From NCBI GenBank assembly GCA_949372605.1, contig CASIAE010000008.1, positions 124,001 to 188,000 on the forward strand: a DNA stretch of 64,000 nt, written 5' to 3'. Below are positions 33,248 to 41,223 of this stretch, piece after piece (position 1 is the stretch's first letter; every line of letters begins with the position of its first letter). The notes under the pieces are model-generated. The model did no database searches and was not told the DNA's origin. It was given only the letters and a program-made list of their open reading frames with translations. The position numbers and the translations under genes are program-made. The DNA comes from an uncultured Flavobacteriaceae bacterium. GTDB taxonomy: Bacteria > Bacteroidota > Bacteroidia > Flavobacteriales > Flavobacteriaceae.

Positions 33248-35917
33248 TTATCTTAACCTTCTGTCGGGCTCTCTGTTTTTCTCATATTTAATATCACTTA
33301 ACATCCCTGATTTGATTCCAATAAAAAAATTCCAGGAAGCCCTGCTGCTAAAGGGAACCCAGCTAAAATCTAATCGCCAACTGTCTAAATCTCGATTGAA
33401 GCGTAGCTGTGTATAAGTGAACCCATGATTTTTAAAATCAAAACCAGAGGAACCACCAATACTCCATTTGGGTGTAAGATCAATGTCTCCTGAAAACATC
33501 AAGGAATTATTCGAAAAATCGTTTTGTTTTCTGTTATTGTTATAACTTAAAGAATAGGTAAAATTAATGTTCCATGGAACTTCAGTTCTATAGGAGGGAT
33601 ATTTAGTTGCTTCTTCCTCTTCTTCTTCTCTCGTTTTACTTATGTTTGCTCCAAAAAGGTCATCATCACGTCCACCACCTGAAGTCCTCTCATTAAAATA
33701 ATCAATTTCTTGTTCCTCTTCCTCTTCCTCTTCCTCATCTTTTTTTTTGTCTTTGTTTTTACCAAAATCCTTACTTGAAAACTTATATCCAGTGTTTAAG
33801 CTGGCTCTGGTTACTCGAAATAATGTCCCATTTTTAATATTAAACTCGTCAATCCTAACATCGTTGTCATCAAGAGCATAAGGATCTAGTGTTGCCGCAA
33901 TATTAATAGCCATTTTTTTATTAAATAAGTCCACCCCAGTACTTGCTCTGACCGTTGACCATTTAAAGGAATCTGCAAGAAAATTATAACTGGTATTTAG
34001 GTTTAATGTTTTAATCAGTTGTACTTTTTTAAGTTCCGTCTCTGTGGAATCTCTGCTTTTTACTTTTGCCTCGAAATTATTAGCAAGACTGATCCCCACA
34101 CTTTTTGACTTACCCAGCGAAGGTGCACCATAGAGCCCCCCTTCAAATCTAGTGTATTGCCTTATCCCTCCATCAATGTCATCTATGTATTCGTCATAAT
34201 AACGATCAAAACTAGGCGCATTACTAAAGCTTACTGAAGGCCTTATGGTGTGTCTAACTGATTGTATTCTTTTTTCAGGTTTGAAGTTTAAAGTTCCATA
34301 CACCGTTGTCCCCATGCTTACACCAAAACTATAGGTTCTAAAAGCATCAAAGCCTTTAATTGTGTCTTTTACCACTCCGTCGATCGTAGGATCATAATTG
34401 TTATACCGTACCGTTGTGGGTGTCCAAACTTCCCTGTAATTTGCACTTGCAGACATGTTAAAGTGCTTAAATATTTTAAAATTTGTACTTAATGGGATAC
34501 TGTGTTGCATTCCCCTTTTAGCATCTTTAAACATTCCTTTTTTGAAAAGAAGCGAGTCATTAAAAGTAGTTCTGTTTTGAGCAGTGGTGTTGTATTGAAA
34601 GTTTATATTTTGAAAAATCCCTTTTTTAGGCTTTGTTTTTGGTTGAAATGGATAAATACGTTCCATACTTGCTTGAAACGTAGGTAGTGTCAGGTTCACA
34701 CTCTTGGTACTAGAATTTTGACTCATATTAGCATTCATAGACATATTCACACTGGGGCTTCCCGGAAATCTTTTTGAGTAGGAAACTGAAGAACTCAGGG
34801 TATTATTCAAGAAATTCGGGCTGTTCAGTTGATTTACGGATTGTCTAAAATAATCACTGGTTCCAAAATTGACAGAGGCTGAGAAATTTGAGTTTGGACT
34901 TGCTTTTGGATCTTTAGAATGAGACCAACGAACATTAAATACAGTAGATTTAGAATAATCAGGCAATCCTCGCTCACCACTTATTAAGTTTTCAAACCGC
35001 ATACTTAGATTTCCCCCAAAGTTGTACATGAGTCGGTACTTGGTATCCGCTCTAAATCCATAACTACCATTACTGTAATAATCACCAGTAAGTGAAAGGT
35101 CATAAAATTTTGACAGTGCTAAATAGTAGCCACCATTTTGAAGTGAATATCCCCGGTTGTTGCTTTCTCCTATTGTAGGAAATATAAATCCTGACTGTTG
35201 GTTTTGAGTGGTTGGAAAATAAGCAAAAGGCAATGCAATAGGGGTGGGAATATCAGCAATGTACATATTTGTAAATCCAGTGACTATTTTCCCATTGGGA
35301 ACCATTTTACCCTTTCGTATTCTAAAATAATAACTTGCCTTGTCCAAATCACCTCCAGTAGTAACCTTGGCATCTTTGAGATAATAAACAGAATCATTTT
35401 CTTTTTTTGTAAAAGCTGCAAAAACATTCATACCACTTTCAGCAGTTTTAGAATTCCAAATCAGTGCTTTTTTAGAGTCGAAATTAAAACGTAAAGAATC
35501 AGGATTGACCTCACTATTGTTTTGTTTAAAATTTGGTATTTGACTAAGATTACCAAGGCTATCAGAAATTCTTCCTGCGGTAACCTCATTCACAGCGTAG
35601 TCTAAGATTATGATTCCAGCCCTAAGCTCAATATCTTGATAATACAACTCGGCGTTATCATACAAGTAAAGTTTATTTTTCTTTCGGTTTATTCTAACAT
35701 AATCGGTTGCTTTGTACTTAACCTTATCCAATAAAGTAGGCTCTTTCTTGTTGAGAGTATCCAGTACGATCGAATCAGTAAGAATATTAGTTTTCTCAAG
35801 CTCGGCAACAATTTCTTTTTTATAAATTACAAGCGAATCAGGCTGCGTTTGTGCTAACAAAGTGGACAACCAAAAAAACATTAACAAACTTACTGTATAA
35901 AATGACTTTGTTTGCAA
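33248..35917 (-). CDS. lptD: LptD-like outer-membrane LPS assembly protein
   Basis: Outer-membrane barrel that inserts LPS at the surface. The 889-residue protein has a Sec signal (LLMFFWLSTLLAQ), an OstA/LptA-type periplasmic part (about 60-200, with NAELYYQDIELRAGIIILDY and VTTGGDLDKASYYFRIRKG), then a long barrel with many alternating strands (SLQNGGYYLALSKFYDLSL) up to the end. Near residue 745 there are two runs of Glu (DEEEEEEEEQEID and REEEEEE), unusual for a loop in a barrel. The start is TTG at 35917. It is divergent from the amidase gene. Similar proteins are the LptD of Bacteroidota, which is much changed from that of E. coli. Confidence 0.85.
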   Translation of the reverse strand: MQTKSFYTVSLLMFFWLSTLLAQTQPDSLVIYKKEIVAELEKTNILTDSIVLDTLNKKEPTLLDKVKYKATDYVRINRKKNKLYLYDNAELYYQDIELRAGIIILDYAVNEVTAGRISDSLGNLSQIPNFKQNNSEVNPDSLRFNFDSKKALIWNSKTAESGMNVFAAFTKKENDSVYYLKDAKVTTGGDLDKASYYFRIRKGKMVPNGKIVTGFTNMYIADIPTPIALPFAYFPTTQNQQSGFIFPTIGESNNRGYSLQNGGYYLALSKFYDLSLTGDYYSNGSYGFRADTKYRLMYNFGGNLSMRFENLISGERGLPDYSKSTVFNVRWSHSKDPKASPNSNFSASVNFGTSDYFRQSVNQLNSPNFLNNTLSSSVSYSKRFPGSPSVNMSMNANMSQNSSTKSVNLTLPTFQASMERIYPFQPKTKPKKGIFQNINFQYNTTAQNRTTFNDSLLFKKGMFKDAKRGMQHSIPLSTNFKIFKHFNMSASANYREVWTPTTVRYNNYDPTIDGVVKDTIKGFDAFRTYSFGVSMGTTVYGTLNFKPEKRIQSVRHTIRPSVSFSNAPSFDRYYDEYIDDIDGGIRQYTRFEGGLYGAPSLGKSKSVGISLANNFEAKVKSRDSTETELKKVQLIKTLNLNTSYNFLADSFKWSTVRASTGVDLFNKKMAINIAATLDPYALDDNDVRIDEFNIKNGTLFRVTRASLNTGYKFSSKDFGKNKDKKKDEEEEEEEEQEIDYFNERTSGGGRDDDLFGANISKTREEEEEEATKYPSYRTEVPWNINFTYSLSYNNNRKQNDFSNNSLMFSGDIDLTPKWSIGGSSGFDFKNHGFTYTQLRFNRDLDSWRLDFSWVPFSSRASWNFFIGIKSGMLSDIKYEKNREPDRRLR

Positions 35918-35937
35918 AGTGAATAAGCCTAAATTTG
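35908..35937 (+). promoter_or_regulatory. Bacteroidota-type promoter for the amidase gene
   Basis: TTG at 35908-35910 and TAAATTTG at 35930-35937 are 19 bases apart, matching the Bacteroidota -33/-7 promoter. The start would be near 35944, about 65 bases before the amidase ATG at 36011. It overlaps the first codons of the divergent lptD-like gene. Confidence 0.5.
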
Positions 35938-36010
35938 TGTTAGATCTTTTATTAAGGATCTAAAATTAAGGATATTTTTATTGTTGAATGCAGAATTAAG
36001 TTTTTATTCG

Positions 36011-37144
36011 ATGCTTTGTAAAACCCGTCTTACTGAATTTCTTTTCACTTTGGTTTTTTTATACCTCCTGTGGGGAACTTTTATGAACCCTTTAAAAGCA
36101 CAAAATTCATCTCAGAAAAACTTTGTTGTCGTACTTGATGCTGGACATGGTGGTCATGACAGTGGAAATCGAGGAAATGGATATTCTGAAAAAAACATTG
36201 CTTTAAAAATTGCTTTACACATTGGTAAGATTTTAAAAAAAAACCAAAATATTAAAATAATTTATACACGCAAAACAGATGTTTTTGTGAAATTGGTTGA
36301 TCGCGCCAATATCGCAAACAAAGCTGACGCTGATCTTTTCATTTCAATTCACTGCGATGCGCATACCTCACAAGCTTATGGAGCTGGCACATTTGTTCTT
36401 GGGCTACATGCCAACCAAAGAAATTTTGAGATTGCTAAGAGGGAAAATTCTGTTATTTTTTATGAAGAGGATTATGAAAAAAACTACGATGGTTTTGATC
36501 CTAACAATCCCGAATCTGTTATCGGGTTGACATTAATGCAAGAAACGTACTTAGATCAAAGTATTGTTGCAGCGGCAACAATACAGAAAAGCTTTGTTGC
36601 TAATCTATCTAGAAGAGATAGAACCGTAAAGCAAGCAGGTTTTGTTGTTTTAAAATATACTTACATGCCTAGTGTTCTCGTTGAAACCGGTTTTTTGACC
36701 AATAAAAAGGAAGGGGCTTATTTAAATTCTAAAAAGGGCCAAGACCAAATGTCGACTACGATTGCAAAAGCAATAATCAATTATAAAAATGAACTTGGCA
36801 TTGGCATAAAAGCGAATGAAGTTTTTACAGAAGCTGAAGTGGAAGATGTTCTGGCAAAGACTGAATCGGGTAATAAGAATTTTGAAATTTATTTTCGAGT
36901 TCAAATTGCAGCAAGTAAAAACCGCATTGAAGCAAAATCATATAATTTCAAAGGGTTAAGTCCCATTTATAGAGAAAAAGAAGGTGATCTCTACCGGTAC
37001 TATTTTTCTAAAGAAACGAGTTATAAGAACGTCTTGAAATTAAAAAGAAAAGCCGAAAAAAAAGGATATAAATCGGCTTTTGTTGTTTCTTTTAATGGTA
37101 ATGAAAAGATTAAATTAGATAAGGCATTAGGCAAGGCTAAATAA
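36011..37144 (+). CDS. N-acetylmuramoyl-L-alanine amidase (Amidase_3)
   Basis: Zinc amidase that cuts the bond between muramic acid and the stem peptide, used in cell separation. The chosen ATG gives a signal-anchor (RLTEFLFTLVFLYLLWGTF); a longer frame uses TTG at 35981. The catalytic domain (about 40-260) shows VVLDAGHGGHDSGNRG, GYSEKNIALKIAL, LFISIHCDAHTSQ and VLVETGFLTNKKEGAYLNS, with all zinc ligands. The last 80 residues (YFRVQIAASKN ... GLSPIYREKEGDLYRYYF) are SPOR-like, a peptidoglycan-binding type common in such enzymes. It is followed 53 bases later by the MCE gene. Confidence 0.92.
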   Translation: MLCKTRLTEFLFTLVFLYLLWGTFMNPLKAQNSSQKNFVVVLDAGHGGHDSGNRGNGYSEKNIALKIALHIGKILKKNQNIKIIYTRKTDVFVKLVDRANIANKADADLFISIHCDAHTSQAYGAGTFVLGLHANQRNFEIAKRENSVIFYEEDYEKNYDGFDPNNPESVIGLTLMQETYLDQSIVAAATIQKSFVANLSRRDRTVKQAGFVVLKYTYMPSVLVETGFLTNKKEGAYLNSKKGQDQMSTTIAKAIINYKNELGIGIKANEVFTEAEVEDVLAKTESGNKNFEIYFRVQIAASKNRIEAKSYNFKGLSPIYREKEGDLYRYYFSKETSYKNVLKLKRKAEKKGYKSAFVVSFNGNEKIKLDKALGKAK

Positions 37145-37197
37145 AGAAAAGTAAATAAAAAATATTAAGTTTGTATATATCTCAAAGAAATTGAAAC

Positions 37198-38145
37198 TTG
37201 AAATTATCACATGAAATTAAAACAGCTTTTCTTGTAATCGTTGGAGTTTTGTTATTTATTTTTGGATTTAGCTTTTTGAAAGGAAAGTCTTTGTTCGAAA
37301 AAGACAAAATCATATATACGGTCTATGAAGAAGTGGAAGGACTGGTAGAAGGTGCAAAAGTTACCATCAATGGTCTTGTTATAGGTAAAATCATGAAAAT
37401 TGATTTTTTACCCAATACGACAAGAATCTTAATAACAATGTCTGTCAGAAGTGAACTTGATTTTTCTCCCCAAAGTGAGGCGATACTTTATGAAGCGGGA
37501 CTAATAGGGGGGAAGGCAATTCAGATAGATCCGGTTTTTGATTCTAACATTAAAGTAAAATCTGGTGATACTCTCGTTTCTGCCTTGAAACCAGGACTGA
37601 CAGAACTGATCAACAAGCAGATTGAACCGCTGCAGCTTAAGATCGAAAATATGTTGACCAGTGCAGATTCCCTTTTCATTGGGGTGGGTAACATTCTGAA
37701 TAATGACAGTCAGGAAAACCTTAAATCAATTTTAAAAAATCTTTCGCTTTCTACAAGTAAAATAAATGATGCTTCAATTTCGTTGGTTAATATTTTAAAA
37801 AAAAATCAATCCAATATCAACAATACCTTTGAGAATTTTGCGAAGACTTCTGATAATTTAAAAACAATAACGGATTCTATTTCACAAGCCAATTTGGCGG
37901 TTGCAATAAATAAGTTTACTACCACCATTGAAAGTTTGGACGATATCGTTGCCACCATTGAGTCTGGAAATGGAACGATGGGTAAATTGGTTAAAGACGA
38001 AACTTTATACCAAAACCTTTCTCAAGCATCTAAGGAATTAGAAGATTTACTGAGTGATTTAAAAAGCCATCCGAAACGATACGTGCATTTTTCCTTATTT
38101 GGGAAAAAAGGTAAAGAGGGAAAACCGAAGGAAAATAATAAATAA
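37198..38145 (+). CDS. MlaD/MCE-domain protein
   Basis: Substrate-binding part of a lipid-transport system between the membranes. The 315-residue protein has an N-terminal anchor (TAFLVIVGVLLFIFGFSFL), one MCE domain at about 35-115 (VEGLVEGAKVTINGLVIGKI, LIGGKAIQIDP) and a long helical coiled-coil part to the end with a basic tail. The start is TTG; the frame is closed just before it. The ATPase and permease partners (MlaE, MlaF) are not in this window. It lies between the amidase and the Fe-S genes in one direction. Confidence 0.88.
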   Translation: MKLSHEIKTAFLVIVGVLLFIFGFSFLKGKSLFEKDKIIYTVYEEVEGLVEGAKVTINGLVIGKIMKIDFLPNTTRILITMSVRSELDFSPQSEAILYEAGLIGGKAIQIDPVFDSNIKVKSGDTLVSALKPGLTELINKQIEPLQLKIENMLTSADSLFIGVGNILNNDSQENLKSILKNLSLSTSKINDASISLVNILKKNQSNINNTFENFAKTSDNLKTITDSISQANLAVAINKFTTTIESLDDIVATIESGNGTMGKLVKDETLYQNLSQASKELEDLLSDLKSHPKRYVHFSLFGKKGKEGKPKENNK

Positions 38146-38150
38146 AAAAC

Positions 38151-39473
38151 GTGGCATTTCTACCTAACATTATTTTTGCGTTACTTTTAATTACAGCCTT
38201 GTTTTTCTTTACCAAAAACATTCTGTCCATTAGACGTAATATTCTTTTGGGAAAGGATATTGAACGCAAAGATCAATCAAAGAAACGCTGGTCCAATATG
38301 ATCAGAATAGCATTAGGCCAATCCAAAATGGTAAGCAAACCCGTGGCTGGAAGTCTTCACGTCATTGTATATATTGGTTTTGTCATTATCAACATAGAAT
38401 TATTAGAAATAATTTTGGATGGTCTTTTTGGTACTCATCGTTTGTTTGCTCAATATCTAGGTGGGCTTTATAATGTGCTTATTGCCTCTTTCGAAATCCT
38501 TGCGGCTTTGGTTCTTGTTGCTGTTGTTTTATTTTGGACCAGAAGAAATGTAATAAAAATTAAACGTTTCTTAAGCTCTGAAATGAAAGGTTGGCCAAAA
38601 AAAGATGCGGATTATATTCTTTATTTCGAAATGGTTTTGATGAGTCTCTTTCTTTCTATGAATGCGGCAGACTTACTCCTTCAAAACATGGGTGAACCTC
38701 ATTACATTAAAGCAGGGAGTTTTCCAATTTCTCAATTCATTGCCCCTTTGTTTTCATCACTTTCAATTGAAAGTCTGGTGATTTTAGAACGAATCTTTTG
38801 GTGGTTGCACATAACAGGCATATTTATATTTTTAAATTATTTATATTTCTCTAAACACCTTCATATTCTTTTGGCATTTCCAAACACTTATTTTGCTAAT
38901 TTAAGCACTTTAGGTTATTTTAAAAACAACCCTGCTGTCACGGCAGAAGTCAAACTGATGCTAGATCCTAATGCTGATCCCTATGCCACAGCAGCTGATG
39001 GAGCAGCTCTCGATAAGTTCGGCGCTTCTGATGCAACGGATTTAAACTGGGTTCAGCTCTTAAATGCCTATACCTGTACAGAATGCGGAAGGTGTACCTC
39101 TGAATGTCCTGCAAACCAAACAGGTAAGCTCTTGTCTCCTAGGAAGATTATGATGGACACCCGAGATCGATTGGAAGAAATTGGAAAAAACATCGACGAA
39201 AACGGCACCTTCCAAGAGGACGGAAACCAATTGTTAGATAATTATGTCACTCGCGAAGAATTGTGGGCTTGTACCTCATGCAATGCTTGTGTTGAGGCTT
39301 GTCCAGTAGACATAGACCCTTTGTCTATTATCATGGACATGCGACAGTATTTAGTAATGGAAGAATCTGCTGCCCCAACAGATCTTAATAACATGATGAG
39401 TAACATCGAAAATAACGGTGCACCTTGGCCCTTTAATAATCAGGATCGGTTGCTGTGGGCAAACGAAAATTAA
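38151..39473 (+). CDS. Membrane-bound (4Fe-4S) reductase subunit, HdrC-like
   Basis: The 440-residue protein has five or six hydrophobic segments in its first 270 residues, like the heme b membrane part of nitrate reductase gamma or HdrE, and then two 4Fe-4S motifs: CTECGRCTSECP near 311 and CTSCNACVEACP near 370. It probably passes electrons from the membrane pool to the CCG-domain subunit encoded at 39948. A HAD gene lies between them. The start is GTG, five bases after the MCE stop. The electron acceptor is unknown; such pairs are frequent and conserved in Bacteroidota. Confidence 0.85.
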   Translation: MAFLPNIIFALLLITALFFFTKNILSIRRNILLGKDIERKDQSKKRWSNMIRIALGQSKMVSKPVAGSLHVIVYIGFVIINIELLEIILDGLFGTHRLFAQYLGGLYNVLIASFEILAALVLVAVVLFWTRRNVIKIKRFLSSEMKGWPKKDADYILYFEMVLMSLFLSMNAADLLLQNMGEPHYIKAGSFPISQFIAPLFSSLSIESLVILERIFWWLHITGIFIFLNYLYFSKHLHILLAFPNTYFANLSTLGYFKNNPAVTAEVKLMLDPNADPYATAADGAALDKFGASDATDLNWVQLLNAYTCTECGRCTSECPANQTGKLLSPRKIMMDTRDRLEEIGKNIDENGTFQEDGNQLLDNYVTREELWACTSCNACVEACPVDIDPLSIIMDMRQYLVMEESAAPTDLNNMMSNIENNGAPWPFNNQDRLLWANEN

Positions 39474-39487
39474 TTTAAACCAATACA

Positions 39488-39937
39488 ATGGAAAAAGAAG
39501 AGGCAGAAAGTTATTTGCATAAAAAAGTAGAAAATGGAGAAGAAATTAGTCCAGTACTTCCCGAGGGGATTAAGAATTACTTAATCGATATTGACGGAAC
39601 GATTTGTGATGATATTCCCAATGAAGAACCAGAAAGAATGGCAACAGCTATCGTCTATCCAGATGCTTTAGTAACATTAAACAAATGGTATGAAGATGGT
39701 CATTTGATTTGTTTTTTCACATCAAGAGTAGAAGCACATCGAGAGGTTACTGAGGTTTGGTTAAAAGAAAATGGTTTTAAATACCACAGTCTTTTGATGG
39801 GAAAACCCAGAGGAGGAAACTACCATTGGATCGACAATCACTTGGTAAAAGCGACACGATACAACGGAAAATTTACTGATCTGATAGAAAAAGAAATTAC
39901 CATCGAAGTTTTTGACGACGGAAAAGAACAACAATAA
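39488..39937 (+). CDS. HAD-superfamily hydrolase-like protein
   Basis: A 149-residue cytoplasmic protein with the HAD nucleophile motif NYLIDIDGTICDD at about residue 34, CFFTSRVEAHREV (motif II Thr/Ser) near residue 78, and GKPRGGNYHWIDNH later, with Lys in the motif III place. Proteins like this are sometimes labelled phosphoheptose isomerase in databases, which is not supported by the sequence. Substrate unknown. Its position between the two Fe-S subunit genes, with short gaps on both sides, suggests cotranscription. Confidence 0.75.
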   Translation: MEKEEAESYLHKKVENGEEISPVLPEGIKNYLIDIDGTICDDIPNEEPERMATAIVYPDALVTLNKWYEDGHLICFFTSRVEAHREVTEVWLKENGFKYHSLLMGKPRGGNYHWIDNHLVKATRYNGKFTDLIEKEITIEVFDDGKEQQ

Positions 39938-39947
39938 AATTTAAAAT

Positions 39948-40727
39948 ATGCAAGTTCCCACTCTTGCTGAATTGACAGCGAAAGGTAAGAAACCAGAGGT
40001 TTTGTTTTGGGTTGGTTGTGCTGGCAGTTTTGATGATCGCGCAAAGAAGATTACCAAATCCTTTGTTAAGATCCTTAATAAAGCGGATGTTTCTTTTGCC
40101 GTTTTAGGCGCTGAAGAAAGTTGCACGGGTGACCCTGCCAAAAGAGTAGGAAACGAATTTCTATTTCAAATGCAAGCGATGGCAAACATCGAAGTTTTGA
40201 ATGCTTATGAAGTAACGAGGATCGTAACGACTTGCCCGCATTGTTTTAATACACTTAAAAATGAATACCCTGAGTTGGGAGGTAAATATGAAGTAGTTCA
40301 CCACACTCAGTTCATTAATAAGTTATTAAAAGAAGAACGTTTTGCAATTTCTGGAAGTCATTTTAAAGGAAAAAGAATCACTTATCACGATCCTTGCTAT
40401 CTTGGTAGGGCAAATCAAGTTTATGAAGCTCCACGGGACCTCATTAGAAAACTTGATGCTGAACTTGTCGAGATGAAGGGGTGTAAGTCAAAAGGTCTTT
40501 GTTGTGGAGCTGGTGGAGCTCAGATGTTTAAAGAACCAGAAAAGGGGGATAAGGACATTAATATTGAGAGAACTGAGCAGGCTTTGGAAACTCAATCTGA
40601 AATAATTGCTGCTGGTTGTCCTTTTTGCAATACTATGATGACCGACGGTGTTAAAAACAAAGAAAAAGAAAATGATATCGAGGTTAAAGATATCGCTGAA
40701 TTAATAGTAACAGCTGAAGATCTATAA
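39948..40727 (+). CDS. CCG-domain Fe-S oxidoreductase, HdrB/LutA-like
   Basis: The 259-residue protein has two cysteine-rich CCG domains, VLFWVGCAGSFDDRAKK with TTCPHCFNTLKNEYP in the first and TYHDPCYLGRANQVYE with GLCCGAGGAQMFKE and AAGCPFCNTMMTDG in the second. Such domains bind an unusual 4Fe-4S cluster in heterodisulfide reductase HdrB and relatives (GlpC, LldE/LutA). It probably forms a complex with the membrane Fe-S protein at 38151. The real substrate in Bacteroidota is not known. Start ATG lies 10 bases after the HAD gene. Confidence 0.88.
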   Translation: MQVPTLAELTAKGKKPEVLFWVGCAGSFDDRAKKITKSFVKILNKADVSFAVLGAEESCTGDPAKRVGNEFLFQMQAMANIEVLNAYEVTRIVTTCPHCFNTLKNEYPELGGKYEVVHHTQFINKLLKEERFAISGSHFKGKRITYHDPCYLGRANQVYEAPRDLIRKLDAELVEMKGCKSKGLCCGAGGAQMFKEPEKGDKDINIERTEQALETQSEIIAAGCPFCNTMMTDGVKNKEKENDIEVKDIAELIVTAEDL

Positions 40728-40730
40728 ATT

Positions 40731-41213
40731 ATGCAAATTCCCTTTTCCGAATTACCGTCTAACGCCAGAGTTTGGATCTATCAATCTAATAGGATTTTTA
40801 CCAAAGAAGAGTTGGCTAAGATTGAAGGCGCTACACATAATTTTTTAACCCATTGGACAGCGCATGGCAGTGAACTTAAAGCAGGGGTTGGTTTCCGATA
40901 TGATCGATTTATTATATTGGGATTAAATGAGTCGATTCAGTCTGCTTCAGGATGTTCAATTGACGCTTCCGTTCGTTTTATTCAATCTATTGAAGAGGAG
41001 TTTAGCGTAATACTTTTGGATAAAATGAATGTTACTTATCGTAATAAGGAACAAATTCAATACATTCCACTCAAAGAATTTAGAAAAATGGCCAAGAAAA
41101 AACAGATTAATTCTAGTGCCATCGTCTTTAATAATCTAGTGCTAGACAAGGGGGAATATGAAACCAAATGGGAGGTGCCAGCTGCTTCGAGCTGGCATTC
41201 TCGCTATTTTTAA
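40731..41213 (+). CDS. Conserved Bacteroidota protein, unknown function
   Basis: A 160-residue soluble protein starting MQIPFSELPSNARVWIYQSN and containing NFLTHWTAHGSELKAG and SGCSIDASVRFIQSIE. This is a conserved family of Bacteroidota, sometimes labelled as an ABC transporter ATPase, but no Walker A or ABC signature is present. The pattern HGxxL ... GCSID ... S is strong enough to suggest an enzyme or binding protein. The start lies three bases after the CCG gene stop, so it belongs to the same operon, and the GH3 gene follows 10 bases later. Confidence 0.7.
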   Translation: MQIPFSELPSNARVWIYQSNRIFTKEELAKIEGATHNFLTHWTAHGSELKAGVGFRYDRFIILGLNESIQSASGCSIDASVRFIQSIEEEFSVILLDKMNVTYRNKEQIQYIPLKEFRKMAKKKQINSSAIVFNNLVLDKGEYETKWEVPAASSWHSRYF

Positions 41214-41223
41214 AACCTTTTAA

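Noticed and set aside
40731-41213. ABC transporter ATPase
   Set aside because: The product lacks Walker A, Walker B and the ABC signature; the name sometimes used for this family is not supported.
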